Source: an uncultured Lachnospiraceae bacterium | GTDB lineage: Bacteria; Bacillota; Clostridia; Lachnospirales; Lachnospiraceae | Direction: 5' to 3' | NCBI GenBank assembly: GCA_902788555.1 | Contig: CADAKQ010000022.1 | Location: 1-40,293, forward strand | DNA: 40,293 nt | Shown: positions 24,139 through 32,313 of the stretch, one piece after another | Position numbering within the stretch: position 1 is the first letter of the stretch | How the letters are laid out: every line of letters begins with the position of its first letter | The notes under the pieces: model-generated | Seen by the model: only the letters and a program-made list of their open reading frames with translations | Databases searched by the model: none | Told to the model about the DNA's origin: nothing | Translations under genes and position numbers: made by a program

Positions 24139-25650
24139 ATGTATAATGTATCAGACTACTTGAAAAACTCGGCTGAAAAATACGATGATAAAATTGCAGT
24201 TATTGAAGAGGATAAGAGTATAACTTATTCGGAGTTTAATGATAGATGTAAGAGGGTCGGATCATTTCTTGGTTTAAGGTCTTTCTTTAATGAACCCATT
24301 ATTATATTTATGGACAAGTGCATAGATACACTCACGGCTTTTTTTGGAGCAGTTTATGCGGGATGTTTTTACTCGCTTGTGAATCCGGAGCTTCCCCCAA
24401 ATCGAATTGGTTCGATTAGGGAGGTTTTAAGGTCGCGCGTGGTGATAACTGATGAGGAGCATATGACGCTTGCAAAGGAGCTTTTTGGCGGTCTTAATAT
24501 ATATGATATCAGAGAGCTTATAAAGACTGATATAAATGAGGAAGCGCTTGCTGCGGCAGAAAAAATGCATATAGACACAGATCCTCTTTACGTTAATTTT
24601 ACATCGGGTTCAACCGGAATTCCAAAGGGTGTTGCTATCTCCCATCGCTCGGTTATAGAGTTTATAGATATATTTACGAAGCAGTTTGGATTTAAGAATG
24701 AAGATATAATCGCCAATCAGGCACCCTTTGATTTTGACGTTTCTGTGAAGGATATTTTTTCCTCTATAAAAATGGGTGCAACACTTGTTATAATACCTAA
24801 GAGGTATTTTTCAAGCCCGGCGGCACTGCTCGACTATATATGCGACAATAAGGCGACCACCCTTACCTGGGCGGTATCTGCACTTTGCCTGGTTACCACC
24901 TTTCACGGACTTGATTATAAGGTTCCTGAAACGGTTGAAAAGGTACTTTTCAGCGGAGAGGTTATGCCGGTTAAGCATCTTAAGCAGTGGATGGAGCATT
25001 TGCCAAAGGCAACTTTTGTGAATCTTTACGGACCGACGGAAATCACATGTAACTGTACCTATCATGTAATCGACAGAAGCAGGGATTACGACGGCAAGCT
25101 TCCGATAGGCAAAGCATTTCCGAATGAGCGTGTCTACCTTATGGACGAGGGGGGACATATTATAAATGAGCCGGATAAGACGGGAGAAATCTGCATCGCC
25201 GGAACCTCTGTCGGACTTGGCTATTACAATAATGATGAGCAGACAGAGAAAGCATTTACAATTAATCCGAATGTAAAGGGCTACGGCGAGCTTATATATA
25301 AGACGGGCGACCTTGGATACTACAATGAGGCAGGCGAGATAATGTTTAACGGCAGGAAGGATTTTCAGATTAAGTATCAGGGCCACAGAATTGAGCTTGA
25401 AGAGGTGGATAAGGCGATTATGGAGGTGCCGGAGGTCGTTAGAAGCTGCACCATATTTGATGAGGAAAAATCAAAGCTTTATGGCTTTTACATAGGCGAT
25501 ATAGATAAAAAGGAGCTTAATGCAAGGCTTCGTGAAACCATGCCTGTATATATGATGCCGACCTTTCTTATACAGAGGGAGGAATTCCCGATGACGAAAA
25601 ACGGCAAGATAGACCGAAAGAAGCTTATGGAAGAGAGAAAGAAAAAGTAA
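24139..25650 (+). CDS. stand-alone amino-acid adenylation enzyme (DltA-like)
   Basis: A 503-residue ANL-superfamily enzyme with all adenylation motifs: A3 NFTSGSTGIPKGV (153-165), A4 APFDFDVSV (195-203, amino-group-binding Asp200), A5 NLYGPTEITCNCTY, A7 YKTGDLG, A8 GRKDFQIKYQGHRIELEEVD and A10 MTKNGKIDRK with the catalytic Lys. It would activate an amino acid and load it on the carrier protein encoded at 27416. It resembles DltA, which loads D-alanine, but the position of DltA's selectivity cysteine (FCGEVLP) is Ser272 here (FSGEVMP), so the substrate is probably different. It is first in a five-gene dlt-like operon. A TATAAT box at 24040-24045 is a candidate -10, without a good -35. The ribosome site is weak. 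Confidence 0.85.
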   Translation: MYNVSDYLKNSAEKYDDKIAVIEEDKSITYSEFNDRCKRVGSFLGLRSFFNEPIIIFMDKCIDTLTAFFGAVYAGCFYSLVNPELPPNRIGSIREVLRSRVVITDEEHMTLAKELFGGLNIYDIRELIKTDINEEALAAAEKMHIDTDPLYVNFTSGSTGIPKGVAISHRSVIEFIDIFTKQFGFKNEDIIANQAPFDFDVSVKDIFSSIKMGATLVIIPKRYFSSPAALLDYICDNKATTLTWAVSALCLVTTFHGLDYKVPETVEKVLFSGEVMPVKHLKQWMEHLPKATFVNLYGPTEITCNCTYHVIDRSRDYDGKLPIGKAFPNERVYLMDEGGHIINEPDKTGEICIAGTSVGLGYYNNDEQTEKAFTINPNVKGYGELIYKTGDLGYYNEAGEIMFNGRKDFQIKYQGHRIELEEVDKAIMEVPEVVRSCTIFDEEKSKLYGFYIGDIDKKELNARLRETMPVYMMPTFLIQREEFPMTKNGKIDRKKLMEERKKK

Positions 25651-25845
25651 AGGTTGATAAGAAGTATATAAAAGAGAAAAAAATGTAAGGGCTGACAAGA
25701 AGCTTATAAAAGAGTGGAAGAAGTGTAAGGGCTGATAAGAAGCTTGTAAAAGAGAGAAAGAAGTATAAGGGCTGATAAGAAGCTTGTAAAAGAGAGAAAG
25801 AAGTGTAAGGGCTGATAAGAAGCTTGTGGGAGAGAAAAAGTAATT
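25648..25845 (+). repeat. 40-bp tandem repeat between adenylation and decarboxylase genes
   Basis: TAAGGGCTGATAAGAAGCTT recurs at 25686, 25726, 25766 and 25806 with a 40-bp period, and a diverged copy starts at 25648. The unit resembles the last codons of the preceding gene (AAGAAGCTTATGGAAGAGAG), so it probably arose by tandem duplication of that gene end. The period is not a multiple of three and each unit contains stops, so it is noncoding. Confidence 0.88.
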
Positions 25846-25884
25846 GGTTTGACTGGTTTGTTTGAAAGATGAGCGGAGGACTAA

Positions 25885-27147
25885 ATGATAGATAATGAAA
25901 AGGTTATAAGGGAAATCGGCACACCGACCTATGTATATGATGTTGCCGCTATCCTTGACAGAATTAAATACCTTAGAGGCAAGCTGGATGCCGATATTCT
26001 CTATGCGGTCAAGGCAAACTCCTTTATCGTAAAGGAGATAGAGGAAGAGATAGACGGCTACGAGATATGTTCAAAGGGCGAGTTCGACATTTGCAACAGC
26101 CTTGACATAAATCGTGGTAAAATGGTTATATCCGGCGTGCATAAGGACAGACCGTCAATAGAAGAGATGCTGGAGTCCTATGACGATATCCGCAAATATA
26201 CCATTGAGTCCTTAAATCAGTGGGAGCTTCTTACGGATGTTGCTAAAAACTGCGGTCGTCACATACATGCTTTGATAAGGCTTACTTCAGGTAATCAGTT
26301 CGGCGTGTGTGAGGAGGATTTAAAATATATCATCGCTCATAACGATGAGGCAGTTATAGAGATTGACGGAATAGAGTATTTTTCGGGTACACAGAAGCAC
26401 TCGATTAAAAAAATAAATAAAGAAGCGGATAAGCTTATAACACTTATCGATACCCTACGCGTGGAGCTTGGCTTTACCGTAAGGGAAATTGAGTACGGTC
26501 CCGGACTTCCTATATTTTACTATCAGGGAGAGGAATTTGATGAGGAGGCCTTTTTAGATGAAGTAAAACTCGCCCTCGACAGGATTAAGGAAAAGGGCGT
26601 TAAGCTATCCTTGGAGGTTGGACGAAGTCTTGTTGCCACCTCCGGCAGATATTACACAAGCATAGGCGACATGAAGTCCAACAAAAACGGAAACTTTGTT
26701 ATATTGGACGGTGGCATCAACCATCTTGTATATTACGGCGGAACGCTCGGTATGAGAATACCACATTTTCAGGTAGTAAGAGTTACGGAGGATGAGGCTG
26801 TTAATCTGAATGATGAAAAAAAGATTGAAAAGCTGAATAAATCTGTTGATGAGATACCAAAAGAACTGCTTGTCGGAACCGAGGATGAAAATGGTTTAAT
26901 TACATATAATTTACATGGCTCACTTTGCACAGTAAATGACATCCTTGTGAAGAATATTAATTCAAGGAGACTTAAACTTGGTGATGTATTCATATTTGAA
27001 AATGTAGGTGCATATTCATCCACCGAGGGTATCTCGCTTTTCTTAAGCCGTGACCTGCCGAAAATCGCCCTATGTGATAAGGAAGGTAACCTTAGAGTTG
27101 TTCGAGAAGTAATCAAGACCAGTAACATTAATTTACCTCGGTATTGA
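25885..27147 (+). CDS. fold-type III PLP decarboxylase (LysA/BtrK-like)
   Basis: A 420-residue alanine-racemase-fold PLP enzyme of the diaminopimelate/ornithine decarboxylase group. PLP-binding Lys43 lies in LYAVKANSF, a phosphate-binding glycine stretch in EYGPGLPIFY (203-212) and the EPGR-equivalent in LEVGRSLV. Cys348 and Asp352 in HGSLCTVND and Tyr377 in NVGAYSS match the decarboxylase active site. GGAGG precedes the ATG. Free-amino-acid LysA is one possibility. However, its place between an adenylation enzyme and a carrier protein recalls BtrK of butirosin synthesis, which decarboxylates a glutamyl group while it is bound to a carrier protein. I favour a carrier-bound substrate, as an inference. 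Confidence 0.8.
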   Translation: MIDNEKVIREIGTPTYVYDVAAILDRIKYLRGKLDADILYAVKANSFIVKEIEEEIDGYEICSKGEFDICNSLDINRGKMVISGVHKDRPSIEEMLESYDDIRKYTIESLNQWELLTDVAKNCGRHIHALIRLTSGNQFGVCEEDLKYIIAHNDEAVIEIDGIEYFSGTQKHSIKKINKEADKLITLIDTLRVELGFTVREIEYGPGLPIFYYQGEEFDEEAFLDEVKLALDRIKEKGVKLSLEVGRSLVATSGRYYTSIGDMKSNKNGNFVILDGGINHLVYYGGTLGMRIPHFQVVRVTEDEAVNLNDEKKIEKLNKSVDEIPKELLVGTEDENGLITYNLHGSLCTVNDILVKNINSRRLKLGDVFIFENVGAYSSTEGISLFLSRDLPKIALCDKEGNLRVVREVIKTSNINLPRY

Positions 27148-27169
27148 TGTTTTATATATAAATGAAGGT

Positions 27170-27354
27170 GGCTAACAGAAGAAGAAAAAAGTCCCCAATT
27201 TATAGCCGGAATCGAGGAAAAGTGAAAAGAATAAGCAGAGAATGGCTAACAGAAGAGGAAAAAAGCTCTAATTTATAGCCGGAATCGAGAAAAAGTGAAA
27301 AGAATAAGCAGAGAATGGCTAACAGAAGAGGGAAAAAGCTCTAATTTATAGCCA
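27170..27354 (+). repeat. 73/74-bp tandem repeat before the carrier-protein gene
   Basis: Units beginning GGCTAACAGAAGA start at 27170, 27244 and 27317, giving two full copies and one partial. Each unit begins GGCTA and carries TAGCC about 37 nt later, so each can form a hairpin, with AGAG/CTCT inside it. It lies in the 268-bp gap within the dlt-like operon and contains no gene. Confidence 0.85.
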
Positions 27355-27415
27355 AATTTTAGAAAACATAAAAAATAATCATAAAAACTTAAAAATAAAA
27401 AAGGAGAGTAAAAAT

Positions 27416-27646
27416 ATGGAAGAGTTAATTGAAATTTTAGAGGAGCTGCAGCCGGATGTGGACTACGAAACCGTAGATGATCTTGTGGATGGAAGATATC
27501 TTGATTCACTTACGATTCTTTCACTCATTTCAGAGATTGAGGATGCATTTGACGTTGAGATACCAACCGTTGAGATAATACCTGCAAACTTCAATTCTGC
27601 AGCAAAAATCTGGGAGTTAATCGAGAGACTTCAGGAAGAAGACTAA
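27416..27646 (+). CDS. acyl/aminoacyl carrier protein (DltC-like)
   Basis: A 76-residue acidic carrier protein. Ser31 in YLDSLTILSLISEIEDAF is the phosphopantetheine attachment site. AAGGAGAG precedes the ATG. It lies between the decarboxylase and an MBOAT gene, the place DltC holds in dlt operons, so it most likely carries the activated amino acid or its decarboxylated product to the membrane acyltransferase. Confidence 0.9.
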   Translation: MEELIEILEELQPDVDYETVDDLVDGRYLDSLTILSLISEIEDAFDVEIPTVEIIPANFNSAAKIWELIERLQEED

Positions 27647-27729
27647 AAATAATAAGAATTCATCGGATTTACATATAATAAAATTACTTAAATGATGAGA
27701 GTACTTGAGATAATTAAGCGGGGTTTTAT

Positions 27730-29310
27730 ATGTCATTTTTTAATCCGGTATTTGCATTCGTGTTTGTACCGTTGGTTGTTATAATCTATAATTTGTTTCC
27801 AAAGAAGCTGAGGGCATATGTTTTACTGGCAATCAGTCTTCTTTTCTTTGCGTTCGTAAGCAAGTGGCTGATACTTTATCTGATACTTTCGATAGTGTCG
27901 GTTTATCTGTCCGGAATCGGTATGCAGAAGCTCGAGGAGAAGAAGAAAGAAGTTCTTAAGACGGCTGAAAAGGAAGAAAAGAAGGCGATAAAGGAAAGCT
28001 ACAAAAAGAAGAGAAAATTTGTACTTGTATTGTGTATAATATTTAACGTTACATTTTTATTTATGTTCAAGTACTTTAACTTCTTTGCGGTTAACCTTAA
28101 TCTTTTGATGGATTATTTTAAGGTGGGACATCAGATAACCATAGTAAAGCACATTGGACCAATCGGAATATCCTTCTATACCTTAGAGGCGCTTTCTTAC
28201 GTGCTTGATATCTATTACGGCAAGATAGAGGCAGATAAAAATATACTGAGAGTTGCACTCTATCTGGCGTTCTTTCCACAGCTTTTGGAGGGTCCGTTTG
28301 CCAGATATTCGGATACGGCTGAGGCGCTTTACGCAGGTAAAAAAGTTACATTTGAAAGCTTTACATTCGGATATCAGAGAATACTTTACGGCTTTGCCAA
28401 AAAGCTCATCATAGCGGACAGACTGAATATAATTGTCAAGTCGGTATTTGAAGACTTTAACATCTATAACGGACTTACTGTATTTATCGGAATTGCATCA
28501 TATACCATAATGCTCTATATGGAATTTTCGGGAACGATAGATATAGTTATCGGAATCGGAGAAATGTTCGGAGTAAAAATTCCGGAGAACTTCAAGCAGC
28601 CGTTCTTTGCAAAAAATGTCTCGGACTTTTGGACCAGATGGCACATAAGTCTCGGACTCTGGTTCAAGGATTACATATTCTATCCGGTGTCACTTTCAAA
28701 GAGTATGAAAAGCCTGACAAGCAAGGCAAAAAAGAAGCTCGGAAACCATTACGGACCACTTTTAAGCGGCTCGGTTGCGCTACTTTGCGTGTGGTTACTT
28801 AACGGTCTTTGGCACGGTGCGGGCTGGCATTACATTTTCTTTGGACTGTATCATTTCTTTATGATACTTATGGGCAATATTTTCGAACCGTCAGTTGCCA
28901 AAACCTGTGAGAAATTGAAGATTGATCGAAGGAAAAAGGGTTATCGAATCTTTCAGGCAGTCAAGACGACCATATTGGTATTTATCGGTGAGCTGTTCTT
29001 CAGAGCACCATCGCTTACAGTGGCGTTTGCTATGTTTGGAAGGATGTTCAATGCAGCTTCCTTCAGAACCGGTGAGCTTTTAACATTTGGTATGGACATC
29101 CGTGATTATGTCGTGCTGATGATAGGCCTAATCGGAATGTTTGTCATGAGTATTGTTAGAGAAAAGGGCGTTGACGTAAGGGAAAATATAAGCAAGAAAA
29201 ATATATGGACAAGATGGGCGATATATTACGGACTCATACTTTTGATATTGATATTTGGCGCATACGGTCAGGGCTATGTACCGGTTGATCCGATATATGC
29301 GGATTTTTAG
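27730..29310 (+). CDS. MBOAT-family membrane O-acyltransferase (DltB/AlgI-like)
   Basis: A 526-residue membrane protein with about eleven to thirteen membrane segments and a charged Lys/Glu cytoplasmic loop at residues 67-97. The MBOAT signature includes His305 in FWTRWHISLG and the catalytic His362 in LLNGLWHGAGWHYIFFGLYH. By analogy with DltB it would take the group from the carrier protein and pass it across the membrane to an extracellular acceptor. GCGGGG upstream of the ATG is a modest ribosome site. The SGNH partner follows 85 nt later. Confidence 0.9.
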   Translation: MSFFNPVFAFVFVPLVVIIYNLFPKKLRAYVLLAISLLFFAFVSKWLILYLILSIVSVYLSGIGMQKLEEKKKEVLKTAEKEEKKAIKESYKKKRKFVLVLCIIFNVTFLFMFKYFNFFAVNLNLLMDYFKVGHQITIVKHIGPIGISFYTLEALSYVLDIYYGKIEADKNILRVALYLAFFPQLLEGPFARYSDTAEALYAGKKVTFESFTFGYQRILYGFAKKLIIADRLNIIVKSVFEDFNIYNGLTVFIGIASYTIMLYMEFSGTIDIVIGIGEMFGVKIPENFKQPFFAKNVSDFWTRWHISLGLWFKDYIFYPVSLSKSMKSLTSKAKKKLGNHYGPLLSGSVALLCVWLLNGLWHGAGWHYIFFGLYHFFMILMGNIFEPSVAKTCEKLKIDRRKKGYRIFQAVKTTILVFIGELFFRAPSLTVAFAMFGRMFNAASFRTGELLTFGMDIRDYVVLMIGLIGMFVMSIVREKGVDVRENISKKNIWTRWAIYYGLILLILIFGAYGQGYVPVDPIYADF

Positions 29311-29395
29311 GATAGAGATTGTATTTTAGAATTGTGTTTTGAAAAAAGCTTAATGATTAAAAGCTGATGGTGATAAAAAAGGAAGGAGGAAGATT

Positions 29396-30340
29396 ATGAA
29401 AAAAGCATTAAAAGGAATAGCTTTTTTGCTGATATTATGTATGCTGGTCGAGGGCATATCCATACTCTTGCTCCCTCTCGATAAGGTGAAAAAATACGGA
29501 CTTTACAAGACCTCTGCTTATGAAATCGTGGCTGAAAAAGAGGATTCGGTGGATGTGGTATTTTTGGGAGACAGTCTGGTTTACTCCTCCATATCACCGA
29601 TGGAAATCTGGAACAGCTACGGATATACCTGCTACGACTGTGCACAGCCGGCTCAGATAATGCCTTACGCATACGATTATCTGGAGGTGGCTATCGAAAG
29701 CCAGCACCCGAAGGTGGTATTTATCGAGGCAAATATTATGTTCAGAGATCCCGACAAGCTTCCGCTTTATAAGAAGATAGCCTACAGGATAGAAAACTAT
29801 GTTCCGATAGTCAAGTATCACAGTAATTGGAAGAAGTATTTTACAAAGAACAAAAATAGCTGGCTTAACGTGAATAAGGGCTACATCTACATAACCGGCG
29901 TAAAGCCGTCAAAGAAGGACCCGATTCATTATATGGATATAAATGATGAGATAGAGGCTTCCATACTTCCGGATAACCGGGAGTGCTTCGACGACATGAT
30001 AAAGCTCTGCGAGGAAAATGACATCAAGCTTGTGCTGCTTGCAGTACCGAGTCAGAAGAGCTGGAGTCGCTCAAAATACAATATGGTTAAGGAGTATGCT
30101 GCCGAAAAGAATGTAGAATTCATAGACTTCAATATCGACTATGACCTCGAGATAGACTGGGCAACCGAGACCAAGGACCGTGGCAATCACTTAAACTACT
30201 GGGGCGCCAAAAAGGTCTCCGATTACCTTGGACAGTACATGTCGGAAACCGGCCTTTTAACCGACCACAGAAACGACGAGTATTATAATTCATGGAATAC
30301 AGCGTACGGTATTTACAAAAATAATTTGAAGGAACGGTAG
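29396..30340 (+). CDS. SGNH-hydrolase-like membrane-anchored protein (DltD/AlgX-like)
   Basis: A 314-residue protein with an N-terminal membrane anchor (about residues 7-27) and an extracellular SGNH domain. Nucleophile Ser60 lies in VVFLGDSLVYSS, and the C-terminal dyad is Asp261/His265 in DRGNHLNYWG. MBOAT operons usually contain such a partner, which completes transfer to the polymer, as DltD and AlgJ/AlgX do. GGAGGA precedes the ATG. It is the last gene of the dlt-like operon; no terminator is evident in the 27-nt gap to the next gene, so read-through is likely. Confidence 0.85.
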   Translation: MKKALKGIAFLLILCMLVEGISILLLPLDKVKKYGLYKTSAYEIVAEKEDSVDVVFLGDSLVYSSISPMEIWNSYGYTCYDCAQPAQIMPYAYDYLEVAIESQHPKVVFIEANIMFRDPDKLPLYKKIAYRIENYVPIVKYHSNWKKYFTKNKNSWLNVNKGYIYITGVKPSKKDPIHYMDINDEIEASILPDNRECFDDMIKLCEENDIKLVLLAVPSQKSWSRSKYNMVKEYAAEKNVEFIDFNIDYDLEIDWATETKDRGNHLNYWGAKKVSDYLGQYMSETGLLTDHRNDEYYNSWNTAYGIYKNNLKER

Positions 30341-30367
30341 GGAAAATAAGAATAAAATGGGAGGCAA

Positions 30368-30661
30368 ATGTTGGAAAATAAAGAATCAATGGAAGAAAGA
30401 AAATTTAACCCGGGCGATATAGTTCAGCACTTTAAAAGAGAAACCTTAAACGATGAGGAGCGTAACGCCAACAAATATTTATACAGAATAATCGGAGTCG
30501 CAGAGCATACCGAAACCAAGGAGCCAATGATGATATATCAGGCACTGTATGATGATTTCGGAATATATGCAAGACCTTACGAGATGTTTATGAGTGAGGT
30601 AGACAGAGCTAAATACCCTGAAATTAAGCAGAAGTGGAGATTTGAAGCGAGGAAGGGGTAG
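30368..30661 (+). CDS. DUF1653-family protein
   Basis: A 97-residue soluble protein with the DUF1653 pattern: [58 protein letters not shown]. Family members are small predicted beta-barrel proteins of unknown role, sometimes fused to tRNA or NUDIX-type enzymes. GGGAGG lies 3 nt before the ATG, and an internal ATG at 30389 (MEERKF) is an alternative start. It is tightly followed by a DUF4317-like gene. Confidence 0.85.
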   Translation: MLENKESMEERKFNPGDIVQHFKRETLNDEERNANKYLYRIIGVAEHTETKEPMMIYQALYDDFGIYARPYEMFMSEVDRAKYPEIKQKWRFEARKG

Positions 30662-30674
30662 AGGACGAAAACTA

Positions 30675-31292
30675 ATGATAAACCGCGATGATATGTTAGA
30701 ACTCACACGCCGTATGACGCCATCAAGAAACTGCTTTTCAAGGGTTGCAGGTGCATACATAGATGAAGATGGATTTGATAACGGAACTTTCAACATCCAT
30801 TTCGGCAAGCTTGGGGTGGCAGATACAAAACAAAAGCTTGATATGGCAAAGGCTGTGATTTTCTCGAATACGAATGAGAATTTAAAAGATTATAAATTCG
30901 GTAAGGATCGTAAGAAAAGCCTGTGGCCGCTTCTTATGACATTAAAGGATAACGGACTTAAAGACGATGCCATGCTTGCTACTTTATATGAAATCATAGG
31001 CGAAAACTACAGAGCATCAGGCGAGTATTGCATATTCTTATTTTATGGTTCGTATGATGTGCCGGTAAAGGCAAAGGATAAATCATGGCTTGAGGGCTCA
31101 GAAGAGGTGTATGATTTCATCATATGCGCCATAGCACCGCTTGAGGGTGAGTATGAGCCGGGTGAACCGGAATTCGGATTTTTATTTCCGGCATTTACTG
31201 ATAGAAGCAGCGAAGTAAACCATATATACATATATCATTCAGATGATAATCGGGCACAGACGGAGCTTATGAATGTGATAATAGGGAGGTAG
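30675..31292 (+). CDS. DUF4317-like protein, short form
   Basis: A 205-residue protein. MLELTRRMTPSRNCFSRVAGAYID at the N-terminus and GEYCIFLFYGSYDVPVK, SEEVYDFIICAIAP and EFGFLFPAFTDRSSEVNHIYIYH later match the DUF4317 family of Firmicutes. Full-length members are about twice as long, so this is a short form. An in-frame TTG at 30642 lies within the DUF1653 gene; the ATG at 30675 has AGAGGA nine bases upstream and gives the family N-terminus. Function is unknown. Confidence 0.75.
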   Translation: MINRDDMLELTRRMTPSRNCFSRVAGAYIDEDGFDNGTFNIHFGKLGVADTKQKLDMAKAVIFSNTNENLKDYKFGKDRKKSLWPLLMTLKDNGLKDDAMLATLYEIIGENYRASGEYCIFLFYGSYDVPVKAKDKSWLEGSEEVYDFIICAIAPLEGEYEPGEPEFGFLFPAFTDRSSEVNHIYIYHSDDNRAQTELMNVIIGR

Positions 31293-31295
31293 TAT

Positions 31296-32096
31296 ATGTA
31301 CGGAGCGATAATTGGAGATATAGTAGGAAGCAGATTTGAGTTCGACAGAGGAGATAAAAAGAAGAGCTTTGAAATGTTCACGAAGGACAATATGTTTACA
31401 GACGATACAGTTATGACGATAGCTGTCGCCGAGGCGCTTATGTCAGTGGGAAAGGATGCATCTGAACAGGAGACAAAAAATGCGCTTATAAAGAGCATAA
31501 AGACATGGGGCAGGGCATACCCTGATGCAGGATACGGCGGAAGATTTATAGGTTGGCTTTTTTCTGATGATTCCAAGCCGTACGGAAGCTACGGAAATGG
31601 CTCGGCGATGCGTGTATCAGCCGCAGGCTGGCTCTATGACACCATCGAAAAAACCAGAGAGGTAGCACGTTGGACCGCAGAGGTTACGCACAATCATCCT
31701 GAGGGCGTAAAGGGTGCAGAGTCAACTGCCGCTATAATCTTCCTTGCAAGAAATGGTTTTGACAAACCGTATATCAAGCAATATGTTACGGACAACTTCG
31801 GCTATGATCTGTCACGAAGCTGTGACGAGATACGTCCATTTTACAGGCATGTGGAAAGTTGTCAGCAAACAGTACCCGAGGCGATAACGGCATTTCTTGA
31901 GGGTGAGGACTTCGAGGATGTGGTTAGAACCGCCGTTTCATTGGGTGGAGACTGCGATACGCTCACGGATATAGCGGCAGCCATGGGAGAGGCGTATTAT
32001 AAAGTTCCGGAAGAGTTTAAGAGAAAATGTGACGAATATTTAGATGATAAGATAAAGAATGTGTTGGATAGATTTTATCAAGCTCTAAATATATAA
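31296..32096 (+). CDS. ADP-ribosylglycohydrolase (DraG-type)
   Basis: A 266-residue ADP-ribosylglycohydrolase. Metal-binding acids are in FTDDTVM (Asp36, Asp37, Thr38) and GGDCDTLTDIAAAMGEAYY (about residues 210-228), with N-terminal GAIIGDIVGSRFEF. It removes ADP-ribose from modified proteins or hydrolyses related molecules, using Mg2+ or Mn2+. It starts 3 nt after the DUF4317-like gene, so the three small genes form one unit. A WYL regulator and a defence-like pair follow, but there is no sign that they share a transcript. Confidence 0.9.
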   Translation: MYGAIIGDIVGSRFEFDRGDKKKSFEMFTKDNMFTDDTVMTIAVAEALMSVGKDASEQETKNALIKSIKTWGRAYPDAGYGGRFIGWLFSDDSKPYGSYGNGSAMRVSAAGWLYDTIEKTREVARWTAEVTHNHPEGVKGAESTAAIIFLARNGFDKPYIKQYVTDNFGYDLSRSCDEIRPFYRHVESCQQTVPEAITAFLEGEDFEDVVRTAVSLGGDCDTLTDIAAAMGEAYYKVPEEFKRKCDEYLDDKIKNVLDRFYQALNI

Positions 32097-32123
32097 AAGT
32101 CCCTTTTATTTCCCACCCTTCTG

Positions 32124-32132
32124 TGTTATAAT
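32124..32132 (+). promoter_or_regulatory. extended -10 promoter upstream of WYL regulator
   Basis: TGTTATAAT is an extended -10 box (TG-N-TATAAT, hexamer 32127-32132). No good -35 hexamer is visible. The transcript would pass through the palindromic repeat at 32157-32271. Confidence 0.45.
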
Positions 32133-32156
32133 AACGAGTATAAGCGAAAACTAAGC

Positions 32157-32271
32157 ACCAACGAAGTTGGTATTTGCGCGTTCCTTTGAGGCAAGTGCTA
32201 TGTTTACATTAGCATTTGCCGAAAAGCGCAATATCGAAGATGCGTGCTTGCGAGATATACCCGTTGGGTAT
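32157..32271 (+). repeat. palindromic repeat element with three hairpins
   Basis: ACCAAC/GTTGGT (32157-32171), GGCAAGTGCTA/TAGCATTTGCC (32190-32220) and ATACCC/GGGTAT (32257-32271) are three inverted repeats in a row in the leader of the WYL gene. The ends roughly mirror each other, as in small palindromic repeats of Clostridia. An open frame continues from the WYL gene back through it, but I treat that as accidental. Confidence 0.6.
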
Positions 32272-32313
32272 AAATTTATTAGCATAGTATGGGAAATGTA
32301 CAGGGGATTACAA

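Noticed and set aside
25648-25845. CRISPR array
   Set aside because: The 40-bp units are contiguous tandem copies without variable spacers, derived from the neighbouring gene end, and no cas gene is present.
24139-30340. Canonical D-alanylation (dlt) operon
   Set aside because: An extra PLP decarboxylase, the Ser in place of the DltA cysteine and the lack of a recognisable DltX argue against a standard dlt operon, although the transfer machinery is analogous.
32167-32313. N-terminal extension of the WYL regulator
   Set aside because: It translates palindromic repeat DNA, and AGGGG sits at correct spacing before the ATG at 32314.
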